Assembly: GCA_964204605.1 (NCBI GenBank)
Contig: OZ123195.1
Coordinates: 620,001-684,000, forward strand
Length of the DNA: 64,000 nucleotides
Origin: UBA961 sp014191195
GTDB taxonomy: Bacteria; Bacteroidota; Ignavibacteria; Kapaibacteriales; UBA961
Direction of reading: 5' to 3'
Part shown: in pieces, positions 16,628-25,925 of the stretch
How positions within the stretch are numbered: the first letter of the stretch is position 1
Layout of the letters: each line of letters opens with the position of its first letter
Notes under the pieces: model-generated
The model's database searches: none
What the model saw: the letters and a program-made list of their open reading frames with translations, nothing else
Told to the model about the DNA's origin: nothing
Position numbers and translations under genes: made by a program

Positions 16628-17314
16628 ATGTCTAGAAATAAAATAGAAGAATCCTTAAGATCCGAAAAGAAGATGTCTATTATACAGTGTGCTATAGGTG
16701 TATTTGCTGAAAAGGGGTTTTATTCTGCAAAAATGCAAGACATTGCAGAGGCAGCAATGATAGGGAAAGGTACTATATATGAGTATTTTACTACAAAGGA
16801 AGAATTATTTTTAGCTGTATATGATTATTGGATGGATGATTATGAAATGGCAATGGAACAAGCTGTTGAATCTCATTTAGACCCGGTATCAAAAGCAGAT
16901 GCTTTAATCGACACAACAGTCGATTTTTATGAAAAACATGCTGAATATGCTTCAATTTTACTTGAATTTTGGGCGCATGCTCTTAGAAGTAAAGATGATC
17001 ACTTTCTTGACAGAATTAGAAGCATGAAAAAAAAATTAGAATTAATTGGCAAAGAAGTTACTCAACAAATGCAAAAGTTAAAATTATTTAAATCCGTTGA
17101 CTCAGCTTCTTTTTCCGTATTAGAATTAGGGATATCAGATGGAATATTTTTACAATGGATTCTTGATGGTAAATCGTATTCTTTAAGAGAAGCCTATAAA
17201 TTTAGGCAATCAGTGATTGGATCTGGATTAATGATGCCAGCTTTAAAGTTACTTGTTGCAGATAAAATTGAAAAAAAACTGAAGAAAGGTTTTCTGTCTT
17301 CGAATCAATCATAA
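16628..17314 (+). CDS. TetR/AcrR family transcriptional regulator
   Basis: About 228 residues from ATG 16628. The N-terminal helix-turn-helix is clear: IIQCAIGVFAEKGFYSAKMQ, then DIAEAAMIGKGTIYEYFTTKEEL at roughly 20-65. The C-terminal ligand or dimerisation domain is helical and similar in length to regulators of efflux or lipid genes; its ligand is unknown. It lies 22 bases upstream of a TonB-dependent receptor gene on the same strand, so it probably controls its own operon including that receptor. An in-frame TTG at 16592 would add 12 residues but coincides with the predicted transcription start. Confidence 0.87.
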   Translation: MSRNKIEESLRSEKKMSIIQCAIGVFAEKGFYSAKMQDIAEAAMIGKGTIYEYFTTKEELFLAVYDYWMDDYEMAMEQAVESHLDPVSKADALIDTTVDFYEKHAEYASILLEFWAHALRSKDDHFLDRIRSMKKKLELIGKEVTQQMQKLKLFKSVDSASFSVLELGISDGIFLQWILDGKSYSLREAYKFRQSVIGSGLMMPALKLLVADKIEKKLKKGFLSSNQS

Positions 17315-17336
17315 ACTATTATATGGACTTAAGATT

Positions 17337-19595
17337 ATGTTTAATGTGTGCCGAACTGTTTCTATATGTATGTCTTTTGCTGTGATTTGCTTTATGGGAG
17401 CATTTACTGCTTTTTCCCAAATAGATGGTAAAAGCAAAGTAAAAAGAAATAGAAATATCGATTCTTTAAAGGAAACCAGAACAGAAGAATTTACCGTATA
17501 TGGCGCTTCAAGAATTCAACAAAAAATTACTGATGCACCTGCTGCTATTTCTGTTCTTCTTCCAAAAGAAATTACAAGAGCTGCTTCTCATGGACAAGTT
17601 GCAAAGTCTATCGAAAATATTCAAGGCGTTGATGTTGTACAAAGTGGCATGAATGATTTTAATGTCAATATGAGAGGGTTTAATAATTCAATTAATAGAC
17701 GTGTTCTTATATTACTAGATGGTAGAGATCCTTCGACACCATTATTAAATTTAGTTGAATGGAACTCTTTCCAAACAAATATGGGGGATATTGCTCATAT
17801 AGAAGTAGTTCGTGGCCCAGGATCTGCATTGTATGGTCCGAATGCATATAATGGAGTTATTAATATCATTTCTTCTGCTCCAAAAGATGTTTTAGGCACT
17901 AAGCTTAGTTTAACCGCTGGTGATTTTAATACCTTGAGAGGTGATATAAGACATGCAGGTGAATTTGGTGATATTTCTTATAAACTGAATGCAGGATATT
18001 CTACTCAAAGACAAAGTTGGATTAATTCAAGAGATATCAAAAATGGTGGAATTTTTGAATATCCTGGTTTATCTAGTGATGTAACAGGAAATAGAGCAGG
18101 TGTTGGAGTTATAGGAAGTATTGATTCTTTAATTAATGCAAATAAGAATGCTATAAATATGTTTGGTTCAGCTAGAATTGATTATTCTCTAAATCCAGAT
18201 GCGCGTATTACAACCGAATTTGGTTTTTCAAAATATGGTGGAGAATATTTTGTTAATCAAACAGGTCGTATCCTTATTAATGATACTGAAAAGCCATATG
18301 TTCGTTTAGCATATAATTCTCAAGATATTAATGTTCAAGCTCACTGGAACAGAAGAAATACTGCTTCACCACAGATTGTTCTTAATGCTGCTGCAAGTTC
18401 TGCTGAAAAAAGTGATGTGTATGTAATTGATGCCCAATGGAACAAATCATTATTAGACGATAAATTAAAACTGATTCTTGGTGCATCGCATGAAATTCAA
18501 GATGTAAATACTACTATTATTGGTGCTACACCTTTGTTAAATCCTGATGGCTTAGTTAATTCATTTAGCGGTGTTTATGCTCAAATCGATTATTCTATGC
18601 TTTCTAATCTAAGAATTGTAGGTGCAGCAAGAATAGATAAATCAACGTTTTTTGAAACTCAGTTTTCTCCAAAATTAGCTTTAGTCTATAATCCAATTAC
18701 TAATCATACTGTAAGATTTACAGTAAATAGATCATTTTTAAGACCTAGCTATCCAGATTTATACAGAAGATCAGCAGCCGGAGCACCAGTTAATGTTGAT
18801 TCTATCGACAAAGCGATTGCTACTCAATATAATGTACTGCCTCTTGGCTTAGGTACATTATCACAATGGAATCTAGGAAATCCACAAACAAAAGTAGAAA
18901 CTGCATTATCGTATGAACTAGGATATAAAGGTATAATATCCAAAGACTTATTCATAACAGTAGATATGTACATGAATAGAAGAACTAATTTTATTTCAGT
19001 TCCTTTAGGTGGTTTAGCTCCTGATGTATATTCACCACTAAGATACAGTTCAGATTCAGCTAATATTGCATTAAAGAGTGCATTAGCTTCAAAAAATCCT
19101 TTGTTTTATGATAGATTATCAATTGATCCTTTAACTAAAAAACCAGCTCTTATTATTACTCCAACAAATATTGGTGTCATCGATGAATTTGGAGTGGAAA
19201 TTGGCGTCAATTATTATCTATCAAGCCAATTGTTCATGCAAGCAAATTATGCCTATTTAGGTTTTGATGTAAAAGAAAATAATCCATTATTCGCTAATAA
19301 AATTGTCCCAAATTCTGCACCACATAAACTAAATATTGGACTTCAATATGAAAGCAATGGTTTTTCTGCTGGAGTACAAGTACGTGGTGTCACTGGATTT
19401 ACATGGGTAGCTGGATTATTCGAAGGATATGTTCCTGAATATTGGCTAGTAAACTTGAATGCATCTTATGAAGTTAATAAAGAATTGACAGTAAGTGGAA
19501 CTGTTTTTAATGTTTTAGATAGAAGACATTATCAAATTTTTGGTGGATCAATCTTGCAAAGAATGTCTAGCCTGAATATGACCTATAATTTCTAA
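17337..19595 (+). CDS. TonB-dependent outer-membrane receptor
   Basis: A 752-residue receptor with a signal peptide at about 1-28 (ending AFSQ). The plug domain covers roughly 50-170: EEFTVYGASRIQQKITDAPA, then IENIQGVDVVQSGMNDFNVNMRG and VVRGPGSALYGPNAYNGVINI. The rest is a 22-strand-type barrel ending in the aromatic terminus MTYNF. No carboxypeptidase-like domain or SusD partner is present, so this is a small-substrate receptor of the siderophore, vitamin or metal class rather than a glycan transporter. It is probably co-transcribed with, and controlled by, the upstream TetR protein. The substrate is not evident. A bidirectional terminator follows. Confidence 0.9.
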   Translation: MFNVCRTVSICMSFAVICFMGAFTAFSQIDGKSKVKRNRNIDSLKETRTEEFTVYGASRIQQKITDAPAAISVLLPKEITRAASHGQVAKSIENIQGVDVVQSGMNDFNVNMRGFNNSINRRVLILLDGRDPSTPLLNLVEWNSFQTNMGDIAHIEVVRGPGSALYGPNAYNGVINIISSAPKDVLGTKLSLTAGDFNTLRGDIRHAGEFGDISYKLNAGYSTQRQSWINSRDIKNGGIFEYPGLSSDVTGNRAGVGVIGSIDSLINANKNAINMFGSARIDYSLNPDARITTEFGFSKYGGEYFVNQTGRILINDTEKPYVRLAYNSQDINVQAHWNRRNTASPQIVLNAAASSAEKSDVYVIDAQWNKSLLDDKLKLILGASHEIQDVNTTIIGATPLLNPDGLVNSFSGVYAQIDYSMLSNLRIVGAARIDKSTFFETQFSPKLALVYNPITNHTVRFTVNRSFLRPSYPDLYRRSAAGAPVNVDSIDKAIATQYNVLPLGLGTLSQWNLGNPQTKVETALSYELGYKGIISKDLFITVDMYMNRRTNFISVPLGGLAPDVYSPLRYSSDSANIALKSALASKNPLFYDRLSIDPLTKKPALIITPTNIGVIDEFGVEIGVNYYLSSQLFMQANYAYLGFDVKENNPLFANKIVPNSAPHKLNIGLQYESNGFSAGVQVRGVTGFTWVAGLFEGYVPEYWLVNLNASYEVNKELTVSGTVFNVLDRRHYQIFGGSILQRMSSLNMTYNF

Positions 19596-19610
19596 TCATT
19601 TTGATAAAGT

Positions 19611-19645
19611 AAAAAAGCTCTGATACTAATCAGAGCTTTTTTTTT
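19611..19645. terminator. Bidirectional Rho-independent terminator (TonB receptor and tRNA-Pro)
   Basis: A GCTCTGAT/ATCAGAGC stem with a 4-base loop is flanked by A-runs on the left and T-runs on the right, giving a U-tract on either strand. It sits between the stop of the TonB receptor (plus) and the 3' end of tRNA-Pro (minus). Confidence 0.85.
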
Positions 19646-19646
19646 G

Positions 19647-19720
19647 TCGGTGTGGCGGGATTCGAACCCACGACCCCTACTACCCCAAAGTAGTGCGCTA
19701 CCGGGCTGCGCTACACACCG
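19647..19720 (-). tRNA. tRNA-Pro, anticodon GGG
   Basis: The minus strand folds as a complete cloverleaf: acceptor CGGTGTG/CACACCG with discriminator A, D-stem GCGC/GCGC, and anticodon stem CTACT/AGTAG around loop TTGGGGT (anticodon GGG). The T-stem is GTGGG/CCCGC with loop TTCGAAT. It is 74 bases long and the 3' CCA is not encoded. It reads CCC/CCU proline codons. Confidence 0.95.
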
Positions 19721-19735
19721 ATTTATATAAGGGCG

Positions 19736-19743
19736 CAAATATA
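19736..19743 (-). promoter_or_regulatory. Candidate -7 element for tRNA-Pro
   Basis: On the minus strand this reads TATATTTG, an exact TAnnTTTG match of the Bacteroidota housekeeping promoter. It lies 16 bases upstream of the mature tRNA 5' end. No clear -33 element is seen at the usual spacing. Confidence 0.45.
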
Positions 19744-19755
19744 GTGTATTTATAT

Positions 19756-19778
19756 TGTACATATTGGCTGTACATATT
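19756..19778. repeat. Tandem 10-base direct repeat upstream of tRNA-Pro
   Basis: TGTACATATT occurs twice (19756-19765 and 19769-19778) with a 3-base spacer. Each copy contains the palindrome TGTACA. It lies between the 3' end of the glycine-rich protein gene and the tRNA promoter. Confidence 0.5.
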
Positions 19779-22700
19779 AATGTGACAATAAAATACAACG
19801 TTCAACAGTACTCTGCGTTGGGGATGAAACAATAACAGAATATACCCCTGAACTAATATTATTGATAGGAATATTAACTGACATTGTATGTCCAATCATA
19901 TTAATAGTATGTTCATACAGATATTCTTGCCAAATCTTTTTTCCAGTTTGATCTAGAACGGTAATAGAATATGTTCCTAATTCAATAAGTGGAAAATTAC
20001 ATTCTAAAGAATGAATTCCATCAATATGAGTTGGATTTGGAGATATCGTTGCTGTAAACAATGTAGATGAATGTTTTACTAATCTGTCTCCACCTTTCTG
20101 ACAAATCGAGATCTTTAAAGAACCATTGATAGAACTATCTACTGATTGAAGCATTGATTTCCAATAAATAGTATCCCAAATTAATGTTGTTGATTCAATC
20201 TCACTTAATTGAACTATACCACTTATTTCAGTAAGCACAGAATCCTTTGGTGAAATCCACTCATCTTGTAATTCTAAAGAAACAATGCGATTATTTGTAT
20301 TAAGAATCCATGATTTCAATATACCTTTAGTGCAAGATTTAGGATAAAATAAACGGCTATCAACTAAAAAATTAAGAACCATATTTGCTTTAATGGAATC
20401 TTTGGGTTCAATGGTATACTTAATCGGAAAAGTAAACGAAGATTCTGAAGGATCTATTTGATCTATAATAGGTAATGATATAGTAAGTTGAGGTAAAGAT
20501 GATGAACCTTTTAATAAACAAGAAACAGTATCATTACATGCACCCAATATATTTAAAGAGATGAATTGTATAGTAGTAGAATCGCTGCCTTTTTTATTTG
20601 GTGAATATTGATATTCACATATGATAGAATCTCCTGGCAAAAGAAGAGTAGGAGTAATTGGAGTTATTTTGAATAGCTGAAATGGGGGATTTGGAAGTGG
20701 AACTGAAGCAATATAGGCATTGCTTGTTCCTTTGTTTTTTAATGTAATTGATTGGATATTAGATTGTCCTACTGGAATGGCTGGAAAAGAAAGTGTCGAT
20801 TTATCTAAGCTGAGATTAGTTTCGATACCTTCGCCAATCAATAAGAGTGTATCAGCATAATTACATTTTCCAACCGAAGATATAATGAAAGCAGTATCAG
20901 CTCCTAAAGAAGAACTTGTATACATAACTTGAATCAAACCACTTGAATTAGAATCAATCAAGGTGTTTTGTAATGTAAAAGAAAAAATACCTTTACTTCT
21001 ATTGATTAATTGAATATCACTTTTTTGTAATTGAAAGCTTGACCTATTTAAAATAGCAGCTTCATTAAATAAAGTAGATCCAATACAACCCTTACCAAAC
21101 TTTAACTCTTTAATAATCGTACTTTTATTTCCATCTAAATATGCTAAGGCTATTTCATCTTTTTTGCCGTGAATTGGTATAATCCAAGGATTTTTATTTT
21201 TCCCTAAATCATTATGAAAAATATACAAAGTATCATATATATCGCCTGTACTTATAGGGTTTTCAAAAGTGAAATTTAGTCTTAATGAATCTTTTGGTTT
21301 AATGATTGTACCATTACCTGGAATATTATTTAACGTTATTCCTGTATTGTTTTTCTTTAAATACACTGAATTAAGTTCAAGATCTGCCCCTCCAACATTG
21401 TAAATTGTTAAGGTATCAAATCTTTTATCTGTAGGACATATCAAAGCTGGTTGAATATCAACGGCACTATCGGACTTAATAATTGGCTGATCGCTTAAAT
21501 ACAAGATATTAGCTCCAGCTTGAGACATGACAAAAGATGGTTCTTGAGAAAATGCATTTTTTGAAGAAAACATGGAATTATCTTGTAAAGCAATTATATA
21601 AAATAGTTTTTCAGGATAGTTAATCATATCAGAAAAATCTATTCCAATACTATCCCCTTTATAAGAGTAATTGTTCCTAGGAACATCCAATATTCTCCAA
21701 ATGCCAGAATCTGGTTTAATATAAAATGTAATTTCATTAGAACCACCAGAAAAGGGGAGTAGCGTTATATCTTGTCTGATAACAAGATTCTTTTCACCAG
21801 TAGATGGCCCTCTAAAATAAGGTTGGCTTATAGAATTAGTTTTTTGATACATATAAAAAGTTGTATCTGAATATGTGGCTGCATCAAATCTAAATCTTCC
21901 TTCTCCACCTGCAGGAATACTGGTTCCACCACTAATGTCAGGGATAATATTACTAAGAGAATTCTTAGCTCCTATGCCTATATGTCCACCACTTCCAGAA
22001 CCACCATTAGGATTATTTGCTTCTCCATCTGCACCTTTAGCATTTATTTTCAAGTCTCGTATTTCATTTGCGTATAAACGAATTGAGCCACCTCCACCTC
22101 CGCCTCTACCAGAACAGGTAATTGTACCAAATCCAAGTTGAGGATTTCCAGTAGCACCACCGCTACCACCAGCTATAGGCACAACACAGGCATTGCCGTG
22201 TGCATTACCACCATTTATAGCATTAGAGGATACGCCAGGAGTTCTAAAACCACCACCTCCTCCATATAATCGATCTGAAGGTGATGAGCCACCACCATTT
22301 CCTCCATAAATATCATTATTTGTTCCATTCCAGCCTGTACCAGAACTTCCAAATGGATGTCCAGTGCCTCCTCCACCTCCCTCAAAAGCTCTTATTTCTC
22401 CACCAACAACTCCGGTAATTGAAGAACCTCCAGATCGATTATTCAATGAAGGAGCCGTACCTAATCCTGGTTTGGTATAAAAATCACTTATAAAAGGTAA
22501 TTTAGCACCATTTCTGCCACCTGGAGCTCCTCCGGTATAACCATTACCACCATTACTATTTGTACTTGTAACATCACAAAATGCACCAGCTCCGCCTCCA
22601 CCACCAGGGCCAGCATGTTGATTTGATGCATTTACTGATAATATTGAATTTCTTCCATTGATTGCTGTTTTGGAAATAAGAATAAATGGTAAATAGCCTT

Positions 22701-23340
22701 GATTTCCTAGTAGATATGGATCACAATCAGACGTATCAACTGTAATAATTGAATTAGCCGGTAATGCCATATTTGTAACTATCATAGCTCCTTTTCTTGA
22801 TCGCCTACCCCAACCACCTGCACCTAACACTCTATTGATAATATCACCACCTCTGTCATTAAATCCAAAAGGTTGAACTATATATAAGGTATCAATGCTA
22901 GATGAAACACCATTAACGATAACCTGAATTGGAATATGAAATTCATCTGGATTTTGATTCCATAAATCTGTTGGAGGATTAGGTCCGCCTAATTCTACGG
23001 GCGGTACAAATACATGAGTAGAAATCAGGCGTCCATCCCAACTTATAATACAAGGACTAAAAATTACTTTTGATGTATCTGTATCCCTTAAAGCACGAAC
23101 AATTACGCTACTATTTGGATTATTTAGAGAAAACCTTGATGTCCCAAATGCACCAATTGAATCACTAGGAGCCATAATTTCTAGATATATATTCATACCA
23201 GGAGAACAAATATCAGGTATTATAGTAGCAATCTTTGTTTGTGCATGGATAGTATGAGAGAAGACGCATATACTAATAATGAAACATGCATGAATCAATA
23301 GAATAGAAAATGCGTGAGGTGTTTTTAAGAATATATTCAT
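19777..23340 (-). CDS. Large glycine-rich secreted protein with T9SS sorting domain
   Basis: A 1187-residue protein with a signal peptide (about 1-34, ending HAQ). Residues about 240-455 are extremely glycine-rich, with runs of four to six Gly broken by Ser, Asn, Pro and aromatic residues; the repeats are irregular. At least two immunoglobulin-like Hydin/SPD-2-type segments follow, around 650-740 (LTIYNVGGADLEL) and 850-940 (SITLKNKGTSNAYI). The end is a type A T9SS C-terminal domain: ISPNPTHIDG near 1095, then GTYSITVLDQTGKKIWQ and NISSGVYSVIV. It is therefore probably exported by T9SS and anchored at the cell surface or released. No catalytic motif is seen; a structural, adhesive or matrix role is inferred only. 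The plus-strand proline-rich frame opposite it is a shadow. Confidence 0.85.
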   Translation of the reverse strand: MNIFLKTPHAFSILLIHACFIISICVFSHTIHAQTKIATIIPDICSPGMNIYLEIMAPSDSIGAFGTSRFSLNNPNSSVIVRALRDTDTSKVIFSPCIISWDGRLISTHVFVPPVELGGPNPPTDLWNQNPDEFHIPIQVIVNGVSSSIDTLYIVQPFGFNDRGGDIINRVLGAGGWGRRSRKGAMIVTNMALPANSIITVDTSDCDPYLLGNQGYLPFILISKTAINGRNSILSVNASNQHAGPGGGGGAGAFCDVTSTNSNGGNGYTGGAPGGRNGAKLPFISDFYTKPGLGTAPSLNNRSGGSSITGVVGGEIRAFEGGGGGTGHPFGSSGTGWNGTNNDIYGGNGGGSSPSDRLYGGGGGFRTPGVSSNAINGGNAHGNACVVPIAGGSGGATGNPQLGFGTITCSGRGGGGGGSIRLYANEIRDLKINAKGADGEANNPNGGSGSGGHIGIGAKNSLSNIIPDISGGTSIPAGGEGRFRFDAATYSDTTFYMYQKTNSISQPYFRGPSTGEKNLVIRQDITLLPFSGGSNEITFYIKPDSGIWRILDVPRNNYSYKGDSIGIDFSDMINYPEKLFYIIALQDNSMFSSKNAFSQEPSFVMSQAGANILYLSDQPIIKSDSAVDIQPALICPTDKRFDTLTIYNVGGADLELNSVYLKKNNTGITLNNIPGNGTIIKPKDSLRLNFTFENPISTGDIYDTLYIFHNDLGKNKNPWIIPIHGKKDEIALAYLDGNKSTIIKELKFGKGCIGSTLFNEAAILNRSSFQLQKSDIQLINRSKGIFSFTLQNTLIDSNSSGLIQVMYTSSSLGADTAFIISSVGKCNYADTLLLIGEGIETNLSLDKSTLSFPAIPVGQSNIQSITLKNKGTSNAYIASVPLPNPPFQLFKITPITPTLLLPGDSIICEYQYSPNKKGSDSTTIQFISLNILGACNDTVSCLLKGSSSLPQLTISLPIIDQIDPSESSFTFPIKYTIEPKDSIKANMVLNFLVDSRLFYPKSCTKGILKSWILNTNNRIVSLELQDEWISPKDSVLTEISGIVQLSEIESTTLIWDTIYWKSMLQSVDSSINGSLKISICQKGGDRLVKHSSTLFTATISPNPTHIDGIHSLECNFPLIELGTYSITVLDQTGKKIWQEYLYEHTINMIGHTMSVNIPINNISSGVYSVIVSSPTQSTVERCILLSH

Positions 23341-23412
23341 AACAATATAGAAAAGATAATGAATGAATAAAGGATATGGTAAGTTTTGAAGGAATAGATT
23401 TTCAAATACTTC

Positions 23413-24813
23413 TTATTTATTTGTTTGAATACCTAATTGTTCCATTCTATAACGAAGTTTATCTTTCGATACACCTAAAATTTTAGCTGCTTTAATTTGA
23501 TTATTGCCACTGATAATAAGAGTTTGTTGAATAAGATCTTTAATTACATTATTCATTAATACACCCTGAGAATGCAATTGTAAGATATGTTGACCCTCAT
23601 TTAAGTCAATTTGTTTTTGCATTTGAGAAATATGTTGTTTTAAAAATGACAAAGAATCTTTTGTAATAATCTGTTCTGATTCCAACAATAAAACTCTTTC
23701 TATTACATTACGTAATTCTCTGATATTTCCTTTCCAATAGTAGTTTTGCATAATCTCTGAGGCTTCATTTGTAAAGCCTGAAATATTTTTACCAAATTTT
23801 TTATTGAATTCATTGATAAAGACACTAGCAAGAGGAAGAATATCTTCTTGACGTTCTCGAAGTGGAGGTAATTCTATAAGCGCAACATTTAATCTATAAA
23901 ATAAATCTTCTCTAAATTTGCCTTCTTCTACTAATTGTTCTAAGTCTCGATTTGTTGCAGCAATAATGCGAACATCAACTTCAATTTCTTTTGTACCACC
24001 TAAACGGTAGAATGACTTTTCTTGAAGAACTCTCAGAAGTTTTACTTGCATTTCTAAACTGAGTTCACCAACTTCATCAAGCATAATAGTGCCTTTGTCT
24101 GCTTGTTCAAATCTTCCAGGTTTTATCTTCTCAGTAGCACCAGTAAATGCACCTTTTTCATAGCCAAAAAATTCATTTTCTGCTAAATCTTTTGGTATCG
24201 CTCCGCAATTTATAGTTACAAAAGGATGTCGACTTCTTCCAGAACTTTTATGTATAAAACGAGCCATTAATTCTTTGCCAGTGCCTGATTCTCCTAAAAT
24301 TAATGCCGTTGTATCCTCAGCTTTGGATACAATATGTGCTATTTGAATAGCATTAATAATTCCTGCAGAATTCCCCAGAATTTCTGTTGAAATTTCACTA
24401 TTTAGAACTTCTTCTAATTGTTTTACTTTTTTTCTTAGTGCTTGATTTACTAATGTTCTATCTACAATTACTTCTAATTGTTCAATATCAAATGGTTTTA
24501 TGATAAAATCTTCAGCACCAATCTTCATTGCCCTAACTGCTAATTTGATATCAGAAAACCCTGTCATCATAATTACGGGCATAGTAAAGCCACGATAACG
24601 TATATCTTCTAATAACTCGATACCATTTAGATGTCCTAAAAAAATATCAAGCAAAAGCAAATCAGGTTGAATTTCTTCTAAGGCTTTAATTCCAAGTTCT
24701 GGATCTGTAAAAGTTGATACGTTATCATACTTACTTTCTAAAGCATTCTTTATAATAGAACATACGATTTCATCATCTTCAATTACAACGATTTTAGATG
24801 CGCCTTGTGACAT
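23413..24813 (-). CDS. NtrC-family sigma-54 response regulator
   Basis: A 466-residue three-domain activator. The receiver (1-120) has the acidic pocket EDD at 12-14, phospho-acceptor Asp56 in LLLLDIFLG and the conserved Lys in IIKPFD near 106. The AAA+ domain (about 145-385) has Walker A GESGTGKE, GAFTGA and Walker B MLDEVGEL. The Fis-type helix-turn-helix at the C-terminus reads NQIKAAKILGVSKDKLRYR. No sensor kinase gene is adjacent, so the signal is unknown. It is the second sigma-54 activator in the window and, unlike the one at 9559-10797, retains a full receiver. The 202-base upstream region holds only short inverted repeats (for example GAAATAG/CTATTTC near 24880). Confidence 0.92.
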   Translation of the reverse strand: MSQGASKIVVIEDDEIVCSIIKNALESKYDNVSTFTDPELGIKALEEIQPDLLLLDIFLGHLNGIELLEDIRYRGFTMPVIMMTGFSDIKLAVRAMKIGAEDFIIKPFDIEQLEVIVDRTLVNQALRKKVKQLEEVLNSEISTEILGNSAGIINAIQIAHIVSKAEDTTALILGESGTGKELMARFIHKSSGRSRHPFVTINCGAIPKDLAENEFFGYEKGAFTGATEKIKPGRFEQADKGTIMLDEVGELSLEMQVKLLRVLQEKSFYRLGGTKEIEVDVRIIAATNRDLEQLVEEGKFREDLFYRLNVALIELPPLRERQEDILPLASVFINEFNKKFGKNISGFTNEASEIMQNYYWKGNIRELRNVIERVLLLESEQIITKDSLSFLKQHISQMQKQIDLNEGQHILQLHSQGVLMNNVIKDLIQQTLIISGNNQIKAAKILGVSKDKLRYRMEQLGIQTNK

Positions 24814-24963
24814 ATAGTGCTTACACTTAGTAATGTTATAGTTTTGGCAATAGGGGAATGCTCGAAATCAAGCATTTAAATTCGAAATAGCTACAACTAT
24901 TTCAACTCTAAAATACAAAAGATTGTTTATTATTCTTCAATTAAATGCCGAACAGTTCTCAAA

Positions 24964-24999
24964 AAAAAAGCTCATGTGAAAAATGAGCTTTAAAAAAAT
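24964..24999 (-). terminator. Rho-independent terminator after the 25016-25738 gene
   Basis: An AAAGCTCAT/ATGAGCTTT stem with a short A-rich loop gives a long U-tract when read on the minus strand. It lies just past the stop of the secreted-protein gene. Confidence 0.75.
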
Positions 25000-25015
25000 T
25001 ATTAATGGTGCATTA

Positions 25016-25738
25016 TTATCTATGCAATAGCAAACCACCATTTAATATTTTATTGTCTTCTGTAATAATTCTATATCCATAAAATCCATTAGGAGTTCCA
25101 TGAAGAGATAGTGTAGAATGTAAGTCTATAGCACTACCACAAGGAGAATACAGAAAAGCACTTTTGATAGAGGCATTTCCAGTATAAAATAATTGGTCTA
25201 ATACAGTATTATAAACAATATTGATAGATTCAGCATTAATTTCCTTAATCGAAGATGCATTACCTATTATAAAAGTAAATCTAGCAGATACTCTATCAGA
25301 AGGATCGTCATCATTAAAAAAATCAAAGGATAAAGTACTTTTTCCTGCTATACCTTCCGAAATTATGGCTGTTGGGTCTATATAAGCTTTAAATGCATTC
25401 GTGTCTTTTCCAGCAGCAATAGTAATAGGCTTCCCAGTTGAAAATTTTCGAGGATCAGTTACACCATAAGAATAACATTGCTCCCAGCAAAAGTATGCCC
25501 TATGTTTATCAAAGCATTCAGTTGTATCCATTGTTACCCATACTTTTACTGGTTGGGTACTAGTATTTTTAACCTTACATTTAATATCAGCAATATCTTC
25601 AATAGATGAGAACAATACTGGTTCGGTGGGGAATTCAAAAAGTTCAAGATTTTGTCCAAAAGATTCATTAAATGTAGAACAAAAAATCAAAGTTGATATG
25701 AATAAGGTAAATAGAAAATATTTGGGATAAGATTTCAT
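25016..25738 (-). CDS. Secreted protein of unknown function
   Basis: From ATG 25738 the product is 240 residues with a clear signal peptide (YFLFTLFISTLIFCSTF core, cleavage probably after SFGQ). The mature part reads like a beta-sandwich: CKVKNTSTQPVKVWVTMDTT followed by a Cys-containing segment (CFDKHRAYFCWEQC) that could form disulfides. A later segment is STLSFDFFNDDDPSDRVSARF. The C-terminal 70 residues (INIVYNTVLDQLFYTGN to GGLLLHR) resemble a weak T9SS-type sorting domain, but key motifs are missing. I do not recognise a family. It is a single gene with its own terminator. Confidence 0.7.
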   Translation of the reverse strand: MKSYPKYFLFTLFISTLIFCSTFNESFGQNLELFEFPTEPVLFSSIEDIADIKCKVKNTSTQPVKVWVTMDTTECFDKHRAYFCWEQCYSYGVTDPRKFSTGKPITIAAGKDTNAFKAYIDPTAIISEGIAGKSTLSFDFFNDDDPSDRVSARFTFIIGNASSIKEINAESINIVYNTVLDQLFYTGNASIKSAFLYSPCGSAIDLHSTLSLHGTPNGFYGYRIITEDNKILNGGLLLHR

Positions 25739-25859
25739 AAATTTGCAAAGCATAAGTGTAAAAACATCTTGTAAACTCGCAGAATCTACATAATACATCA
25801 CATTAGTACAAGATTTTTTTTAATTTAGGTTTAACATTTCTGAAAAGTAATCAAAAACA

Positions 25860-25880
25860 TAATATATTTTAAATATATTA
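25860..25880. repeat. AT-rich perfect inverted repeat upstream of the TlpA operon
   Basis: TAATATATTT and AAATATATTA flank a single central T, ending 45 bases before the start of the thioredoxin gene. It could be an operator, but its purely AT composition makes chance symmetry possible. Confidence 0.25.
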
Positions 25881-25925
25881 AACACTAGATTACCTTGTAA
25901 ATATTTGTAAATATTGGAAATCACC

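Noticed and set aside
21875..22141. Plus-strand Pro-rich frame of 88 residues
   Set aside because: It is the antisense of the Gly-rich block of the T9SS protein (Gly codons read as Pro), not a separate gene.
22000..22640. DNA-level tandem repeat or CRISPR-like array
   Set aside because: The repetition comes from Gly codons of varied spacing within one coding frame; there are no regular repeats with spacers.
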